From JALYNX01 sp963749415 (GTDB lineage Bacteria > Actinomycetota > Acidimicrobiia > Spongiisociales > ZC4RG35), in assembly GCA_963749415.1 (NCBI GenBank), contig CAVVMG010000001.1:806001-870000 (forward strand): a DNA stretch of 64,000 nucleotides. Reading direction: 5' to 3'. The notes under the pieces were generated by a model. That model was given only the letters and a program-made list of their open reading frames with translations. It ran no database searches and was not told where the DNA came from. Below, piece after piece: positions 59,299 through 64,000 of the stretch. The position numbers and the translations under genes are program-made. Within the stretch, counting starts at the first letter, position 1; each line of letters begins with the position of its first letter.

Positions 59299-60225
59299 TC
59301 AACTCCTTCTGCGCCTCTTGTGCTTGTCTGCTGCGCCCTGTTGTTTCTTGGTCGGCGAGGGCTCGATCGCCGGTGGGCCTCCCCCGTTCCCGTCATCCGG
59401 GCTCTTCTCCCCGCCCGACAACTGGCCGACCGCAGGCGGCTTGGGGCGACCATCCATCTTGAAGATCAGCGCCTGCTGGCCGAGACGGAACAGGTTGGAG
59501 GTGGTCCAGTAGAGAACGAGACCGGCGGGAAAATTCCAGGATATGAAGCCGATGAAGAGGGGCATGATCTTGGTGATCGCCTGTTGCGCCCCGGCCCCCT
59601 TCTGGTCGACGGGACGCACCTGACCGTAGGTGGCATGCCATTGCTGGACATATTGGGTGGCAACCATGATCGCCATCATGATCAGGTAGGGGATGGCCGT
59701 GGCGAGACCGATGGCGAACGCTTGGTTCGGGCTCATGCTGAGGTCCATCCCCAGGAAAAGCTTCTGCGTCCCGTCCTGGAGGGCCAGGCCCAAGGCGGAC
59801 GTCGGGTTGATCGGGTGGGCGGCGCCGGCGACCAATGCCCCGCTTTCGTCGAGAATGAGTGGGTTTTGCAGCAATTGGAAGAGGGCGAACCAAATCGGCA
59901 TCTGGATGAGCAGGGGAAGCAGACATCCTCCCGGTGTGGCTCCCGCCGACTTTTGGAGCGCCATGAGCTGCTTTTGCATCTCCTGGGGGTCGTCCTTGTA
60001 CTCCTTCTGCAGGCGTTTGATCTCGGGCTGGATCTCGGTAAAGGCGCGAGTGGAACGGGTCTGCTTCAGGGTGAGGGGAAAGACAATGAGGTTGATGGTG
60101 ATGGTGAGCAGGATGATGGAGATGCCGAGCCCGTTCCCTTCGGACAGGGGCGGTACCAGGATGTCGTAGAAGAAGGCCAGGATCGAGCCCAACCCCTGTT
60201 TCAGTACATCGAACAGCTGGCCCAT
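59299..60225 (-). CDS. yidC: Membrane protein insertase YidC
   Basis: A 308-residue insertase of the Gram-positive type, without the large periplasmic domain. Conserved parts are SIILLTITINLIVFPLT, the cytoplasmic loop with LQKEYKDDPQEMQKQL, CLLPLLIQMPIWFALF and FPAGLVLYWTTSNLF. The C-terminal tail is charged (KKQQGAADKHKRRRR), suited to ribosome binding. The gene is coupled to yidD by TGATG. Confidence 0.95.
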   Translation of the reverse strand: MGQLFDVLKQGLGSILAFFYDILVPPLSEGNGLGISIILLTITINLIVFPLTLKQTRSTRAFTEIQPEIKRLQKEYKDDPQEMQKQLMALQKSAGATPGGCLLPLLIQMPIWFALFQLLQNPLILDESGALVAGAAHPINPTSALGLALQDGTQKLFLGMDLSMSPNQAFAIGLATAIPYLIMMAIMVATQYVQQWHATYGQVRPVDQKGAGAQQAITKIMPLFIGFISWNFPAGLVLYWTTSNLFRLGQQALIFKMDGRPKPPAVGQLSGGEKSPDDGNGGGPPAIEPSPTKKQQGAADKHKRRRRS

Positions 60226-60470
60226 CAGCGCACCTTCCAGTTCTCCGGCACCGGGTCATAACCGCCGGGCCGAAGTGGGTGGCACCGACCGATTCTCTTC
60301 AACCCGAGCCACCCACCGTGAAGCACCCCGAAGCGCGAGATCGCCTCGGCGGTGTACGAAGAGCAGGTCGGCTGATATCGACAATTGGAGCCGAGGTGAG
60401 GACTTACCAATTTCTGGTAAATCCGGATCAGGGTGACAACCAGGGCCCGGGGGCGAAGCCACTCAGGCAT
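60225..60470 (-). CDS. yidD: Membrane-protein insertion factor YidD
   Basis: An 81-residue protein with the family core: LIRIYQKLVSPHLGSNCRYQPTCS and RFGVLHGGWLGLKRIGRCHP. Three cysteines are conserved. ATG 60470 overlaps the rnpA end; ATG 60491 is an alternative. Confidence 0.93.
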   Translation of the reverse strand: MPEWLRPRALVVTLIRIYQKLVSPHLGSNCRYQPTCSSYTAEAISRFGVLHGGWLGLKRIGRCHPLRPGGYDPVPENWKVR

Positions 60471-60789
60471 CGTCGGGGCCTTCGAGGGCATGCCTCAGCC
60501 ATTCCACCAGATCGGGGTGGGGCACATCTGCTACCTGGCTGCTGGCGATGATCACGTAGTCAATCCCTGGTTTGAGCGGCAGGTCCCGTGCGCCATGCCG
60601 CAAGCGGCGCTTGATCCGGTTCCGGGTCACCGCGTTCCCGACGCCCTTCGACACGACGAGCCCGAGACGGGGGGGTCCCGTCGTACCGGGACATTGAACC
60701 ATCACAACGCCACCGGAGCGTCTTCTCGTTCCTTCCTTCAACACCCTTCGATAATCACGAGAGGTTCTAAGCGACGCGATGTCAGGCAG
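60463..60789 (-). CDS. rnpA: Ribonuclease P protein component
   Basis: About 108 residues (from LPDIASLRTSRDYRRVLKEG), the protein subunit of RNase P. The RNR signature is SKGVGNAVTRNRIKRRLRH. No ATG, GTG or TTG lies in frame near the expected start: CTG 60789, overlapping the rpmH stop, is the best local choice, while the nearest ATG (60870) lies inside rpmH and would give 135 residues. Confidence 0.88.
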   Translation of the reverse strand: MPDIASLRTSRDYRRVLKEGTRRRSGGVVMVQCPGTTGPPRLGLVVSKGVGNAVTRNRIKRRLRHGARDLPLKPGIDYVIIASSQVADVPHPDLVEWLRHALEGPDDA

Positions 60790-60916
60790 CGAGACGCTTC
60801 CGGCCTTTGAGCCGGCGCGCCTTGAGCGTGGCCCGGCCGGCCCGAGTCTGCATTCGATGTCGGAAGCCATGACGGCGCTTCCGACGGCGAACCTTGGGTT
60901 GGTAAGTCCTCTTCAT
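60782..60916 (-). CDS. rpmH: 50S ribosomal protein bL34
   Basis: A 44-residue, highly basic protein starting MKRTYQPKVRRRKRRHGF and ending LKGRKRLAA. It is the standard gene divergent from dnaA and was missed by simple length filters. Confidence 0.97.
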   Translation of the reverse strand: MKRTYQPKVRRRKRRHGFRHRMQTRAGRATLKARRLKGRKRLAA

Positions 60917-60950
60917 GACGAAGCAAAATCTCTCGAAGGGGCGAAACGAC

Positions 60951-60980
60951 AGGTTACGAATAGTCCGGAAGCTATGTCAA
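60951..60980 (-). promoter_or_regulatory. Promoter of the rpmH-rnpA-yidD-yidC-jag operon
   Basis: TTGACA (60980-60975) and TAACCT (60956-60951) with an 18-bp spacer lie 34 nt before ATG 60916. Confidence 0.75.
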
Positions 60981-61165
60981 AGTCCGAGCACGGGTCCCCA
61001 ACCTCCCAGGAAGGGGCGGGCCACCCGAGCCTCAGGCGGGATCGGAGTCGGGGCGCGAATATTCGGGTCAGTTCGCGAAAAGAACCCATGAGGCCGCCGG
61101 TGCCGATTCTCGTCGGAATCCGTATGGCAATCAATGGAAAAACCTTTGATTACCTGGGGTTTCAC

Positions 61166-61382
61166 TGTGGATAGATGACCGACCAGTCATCCACACCGTT
61201 GATTTCCGCGTTCTTGACGAGCCATCGGCCTCGTGCCGATACTCGCCTGCCTTGACCTTGGGAGCGCGATCGACTTCCCCTGTCGTTTGCCGAATGACTT
61301 GGACCGCTCTCGGTGACAATTTGGTGACATCCCGGAGGATGTTCACAGTGATTTCCACAGATGTGGACGTTTCTGTGGACAA
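61166..61382. other. DnaA-box cluster between rpmH and dnaA (possible origin part)
   Basis: Five elements: TGTGGATAG (61166), TCATCCACA (61187), ATTTCCACA (61351), TGTGGACGT (61362) and the perfect high-GC box TGTGGACAA (61374). They lie within the 482-bp gene-free region 60917-61398. Confidence 0.65.
61214..61243 (+). promoter_or_regulatory. Possible dnaA promoter
   Basis: TTGACG and GATACT with an 18-bp spacer lie about 160 nt before dnaA and between DnaA boxes, which would permit autoregulation. Confidence 0.4.
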
Positions 61383-61404
61383 CTGAGCCGGGGGAGGAGT
61401 GGTC

Positions 61405-62787
61405 TTGACACAAACACATTCGACGCCCGACGGCTGGGGCCAGTTCCAGGACATCCTGCGAGCAGGCGCTTCCAAGGGCAACTGGGAAAACTGGCTCTCC
61501 CGTATCGAGCCGGAGTTCCACGGTTCCGTCCCTACGTTGATAGCCCCCAGTGAGTTCCATCTCCGATGGGTCCGCGACAAGCACGGTGACCTCATCGAGG
61601 GCGCCTACGCCGAGATCTACGACACCAGCCCCCGATACAAGGTGATAGAGGTCGAGAGCGTCGAGCAAGTCATTCCCTCCGAGCCCACCGCCGGGGACCT
61701 GGGTGACGAGGCCCAGGATCGGGGAGGAGCGCCGAGCACGCCGGCCACCAACCTGATCAACCGCTACCGCTTCGAGAGCTTCGTGGTCGGCCAGTCCAAT
61801 CGGTTTGCGTGGGCCGCGGCGATGGCCGTGGCCGAGCAGCCGGGGGCTCACTACAACCCGCTCTTCATCTACGGCGGCGCCGGCCTGGGCAAGACCCACC
61901 TCCTCAATGCGGTGGGCCATCAGGCCTTGGAGATGTATCCCAACCTGGTGGTTCGTTACGTCTCCTCGGAGAACTTCCTCAACGACTTCATCGATTCGAT
62001 CCGTCGCAAGCGCCCGGACGACTTCAAGCACCGCTACCGAGGGGTGGACATCCTCCTTCTCGACGATGTCCAGTTCTTCGAGGGCAAGGAGCAGATCCTC
62101 GAAGAGTTCTTCCACACCTTCAACTCCCTCTATGAGTCGGGGAAGCAGATGGTCATCAGCTCCGACCGGCACCCGCGAAACCTCTCGTCGCTCGAGGACC
62201 GGCTGCGCAGCCGGTTCGAGTGGGGTCTCCTCACCGATATCCAACCCCCGGACGTGGAGACCCGCCTCGCCATCCTCAAGCGCAACGCGGAGTTCGCTCC
62301 CCGACCGGTTCCGATCGACGTCCTGGAGCACATCGCCGGCCTGGTGTCGGACAACATCCGTGAGCTCGAGGGGGCATTGACCCGGGTCACGGCCTGGTCG
62401 GCGCTGAACCGACGTGACATCGATTTGGAAACCGCGGAGCGCGTCCTCAGAGACATCGTCACCCCAGACGAACCGGTCCCGTTGGGCCCCGACACGATCA
62501 TCCGCACCACGGCGGCCGCTTATGGCTTCTCGGTGGACGACGTCCTGAGCCCGAGTCGCCGACAGCCATTGGTCCTGTGCCGTCAGATCGCGATGTATCT
62601 CTGTCGTGAGCTCACCGACCTGTCACTGCCCAAGATCGGAGAGCACTTCCAGCGGGACCACACCACCGTCCTTCACTCGGTAGAGAAGGTGAAGCGGATC
62701 CTTCGCTCCGATCGAGCCGTCTTCGACCGGGTCACCCAACTCACACAGGACCTGAGGAAAGGTGGCCTGGTTTCCACAGCCAGTTGA
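61405..62787 (+). CDS. dnaA: Chromosomal replication initiator DnaA
   Basis: A 460-residue AAA+ initiator. Domain I is about 1-80 (GNWENWLSRIEP), the linker is short, Walker A is YGGAGLGKTHLL, Walker B LLLDDVQFF, sensor I SSDRHP, and the C-terminal HTH recognises DnaA boxes (PKIGEHFQRDHTTVLHSV). TTG 61405 lies 7 nt after GGAGG; GTG 61399 is an alternative with almost no spacing. Confidence 0.96.
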   Translation: MTQTHSTPDGWGQFQDILRAGASKGNWENWLSRIEPEFHGSVPTLIAPSEFHLRWVRDKHGDLIEGAYAEIYDTSPRYKVIEVESVEQVIPSEPTAGDLGDEAQDRGGAPSTPATNLINRYRFESFVVGQSNRFAWAAAMAVAEQPGAHYNPLFIYGGAGLGKTHLLNAVGHQALEMYPNLVVRYVSSENFLNDFIDSIRRKRPDDFKHRYRGVDILLLDDVQFFEGKEQILEEFFHTFNSLYESGKQMVISSDRHPRNLSSLEDRLRSRFEWGLLTDIQPPDVETRLAILKRNAEFAPRPVPIDVLEHIAGLVSDNIRELEGALTRVTAWSALNRRDIDLETAERVLRDIVTPDEPVPLGPDTIIRTTAAAYGFSVDDVLSPSRRQPLVLCRQIAMYLCRELTDLSLPKIGEHFQRDHTTVLHSVEKVKRILRSDRAVFDRVTQLTQDLRKGGLVSTAS

Positions 62788-62958
62788 GTTGTCCCCCGAC
62801 TAGCCCCAGTTCTCCACCAGCTTTCGACAGCATGATCAACAATCAAAAGCTCAATGACCACCGAACCAATTGCCAGCAATCCACATATTCACAACCCCCT
62901 ACTACGACTAATAGTCTTCTTAAATGAAATCTAGGAACAGAAGAAGGGACCGCCGCCT
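62788..62958. other. dnaA-dnaN spacer, candidate DNA-unwinding region
   Basis: A 171-bp gap, visibly AT-rich from about 62820 to 62935, with near-consensus DnaA boxes TTTCCACAG (62771, in the dnaA end) and CAATCCACA (62877). This is the usual oriC position in actinobacteria but is short. The dnaN promoter must also be here (TAATAGT and TTAAATG motifs near 62910-62925). Confidence 0.55.
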
Positions 62959-64000
62959 GTGAGAATCCGAGCCCAGCGAGACGATCTTGCCGATGTCCTC
63001 GCCAGGGCGAATCGGGCGGTGGGAGCTCGGACGGCACTGCCGGTGCTTCAGGGTCTCCTCTGCGAGGTGGCGGGTTCCACTCTCCGGGTCACGGGCACCG
63101 ACCTCGACGTGACGGTGCGCACCTCGGCTGAAGTCGAGGTGCTCGAAGAGGGACGAGCCGTGATCCCTGGCCGGCTGCTCTCGGAAGCAGTTCGCAAGAT
63201 GCCGGCCGGGTCCGTCACCGTGGGGGTCACCGAAAACGACATCGAGATCCAGGGGAACGGGCCGAGATTTACACTGCGCCCGCTGTCGACCGACGACTTC
63301 CCGGTCCACGAGGAGATCGTCGCCGACGGGGTGGAGGTAGACGGTGAGGAGCTCGCCGAGGCGATAAACCAGGTGACGATCGCAGCCTCCGGTGACGGTG
63401 CCCGCCCGATACTCACCGGCGTCCTCTTCGAGGGGTCTGAGAGCGGGCTCCGCATGGTCGCCACTGACTCCTACCGCTTGGCCAAGCGTGACCTGGCCGG
63501 GGTCGGGCTCGAGGGAACGGCTCTCGTTCCCGCCAGGGGGCTGCGTGAGCTTCCTCGAACCATCGGGTCGAGCAAGGTCACAGCTCAACTCCTCGATCGG
63601 GAAGCGGTGTTCACCTCCGACAAGGGAATGCTCCGCCTCCGGCTGATCGACGGGAACTTTCCCAAGTACCAGTCGCTCCTCCCCGACACGTACCCCAACC
63701 AGGTGTTGGTCGAGAAAGACCTGCTCCTCGAGGCGTTGGGCCGAGTCACGTTGGTCGCCGAGGACCACATCCCGGTCCGCCTGAAGCTGATGGAGGGTGG
63801 AATCGAGGTCACGGTCACCCGTCAGGATGTCGGTGGCGAATCCGAGCACCTGGTGGGCCAATACACGGGCGCCGATGAGGAAGTGGCGATTGCCTTCAAC
63901 CCGCGGTACCTGCAGGACGGGGTGACCGCCATCCCCGGAGACCAGGTGCGGATCCGGGTGATCGACGCCTTCAAGCCCAGCGTGATCGACCGTGGCACCG
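62959..64000 (+). CDS. dnaN: DNA polymerase III beta sliding clamp (5' part, cut by the window edge)
   Basis: An open frame from GTG 62959 (VRIRAQRDDLADVL) to the window end, 347 residues of about 375. Clamp signatures are PVLQGLLCEV, VATDSYRLAKRDL (about residue 170), IDGNFPKYQSLLP and IAFNPRYLQDG. AGAAGGGA lies about 10 nt upstream. The frame has no stop before the window end. Confidence 0.95.
   Translation, partial: MRIRAQRDDLADVLARANRAVGARTALPVLQGLLCEVAGSTLRVTGTDLDVTVRTSAEVEVLEEGRAVIPGRLLSEAVRKMPAGSVTVGVTENDIEIQGNGPRFTLRPLSTDDFPVHEEIVADGVEVDGEELAEAINQVTIAASGDGARPILTGVLFEGSESGLRMVATDSYRLAKRDLAGVGLEGTALVPARGLRELPRTIGSSKVTAQLLDREAVFTSDKGMLRLRLIDGNFPKYQSLLPDTYPNQVLVEKDLLLEALGRVTLVAEDHIPVRLKLMEGGIEVTVTRQDVGGESEHLVGQYTGADEEVAIAFNPRYLQDGVTAIPGDQVRIRVIDAFKPSVIDRGT

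Noticed and set aside
1..64000. CRISPR arrays, insertion sequences, inteins and prophage genes
   Set aside because: None seen: no regularly spaced repeats, transposase motifs or split inteins, and dnaB is uninterrupted.

Overview
The window is high-GC chromosomal DNA from an actinobacterium (Actinomycetota). The right-hand end carries the replication-origin gene order known from Mycobacterium and relatives: CCA-adding enzyme, MviN-type pseudokinase, SigM-like sigma and anti-sigma, trxB, trxA, CwlM-like protein, parB, parA, rsmG (with a perfect parS), jag, yidC, yidD, rnpA, rpmH, dnaA, dnaN. The 29-residue bS22-type ribosomal protein, the DCD:DUT-type dcd and many apparently leaderless promoters (TANNNT 6-10 nt before the start codon) fit the same phylum. 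A deep branch such as Acidimicrobiia is my guess; no marker gene is present that would settle it.

Layout. 1-8.3 kb: class III aminotransferase, a minus-strand cluster of a GAP-family membrane protein, a HAD hydrolase and two SulP anion transporters, then two frame-disrupted lipoprotein genes. 8.3-16.6 kb: TrpB2, a lipid-anchored metallo-beta-lactamase-fold protein, a DUF456 protein, lnt coupled to acs, an inositol-monophosphatase-family enzyme coupled to a compact amidohydrolase. 16.7-25.3 kb: M3 oligopeptidase, a small zinc-binding protein, copper export (copZ/copA), a PAC2 protein, bS22, citramalate synthase behind an isoleucine-codon attenuator, and an APH-like kinase. 25.4-32.4 kb: an ECF sigma pair, a flavin monooxygenase, thrB, a CDF transporter, tRNA-Gly(CCC) with a duplicated 3' half, a lipoprotein, dcd and a candidate structured RNA. 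32.4-35.7 kb: the rpsF-ssb-rpsR-rplI-dnaB block. 35.8-43.8 kb: panB, endonuclease IV, pyrE, uppS, a haemolysin-III-type protein, Xaa-Pro aminopeptidase and an EEP-domain protein. 43.8-50.8 kb: cca-argG-argH, a PilT-like ATPase, an HDAC-family protein and a GNAT enzyme. 50.8-64 kb: the origin block; dnaN runs off the right edge.

Themes. Biosynthesis is represented by single key steps (cimA for isoleucine, thrB, argGH, panB, pyrE, trpB2) rather than complete operons. Cell-envelope functions (lnt, yidC, uppS, the CwlM-like protein, the MviN-type pseudokinase) are spread over the window. Genes on one strand are often joined by 4-nt ATGA/GTGA overlaps, and many transcription units appear to start right at a leaderless start codon.

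Caution on sequence quality: several genes that are normally intact (argH, pyrE, lnt) are split by apparent single-base insertions, always in the +1 sense. This looks more like consensus error than real decay. I found no CRISPR array, insertion sequence, intein or prophage. The strongest regulatory find is the leader-peptide attenuator of cimA; the strongest protein-level finds are a family of degenerate envelope regulators near the origin.
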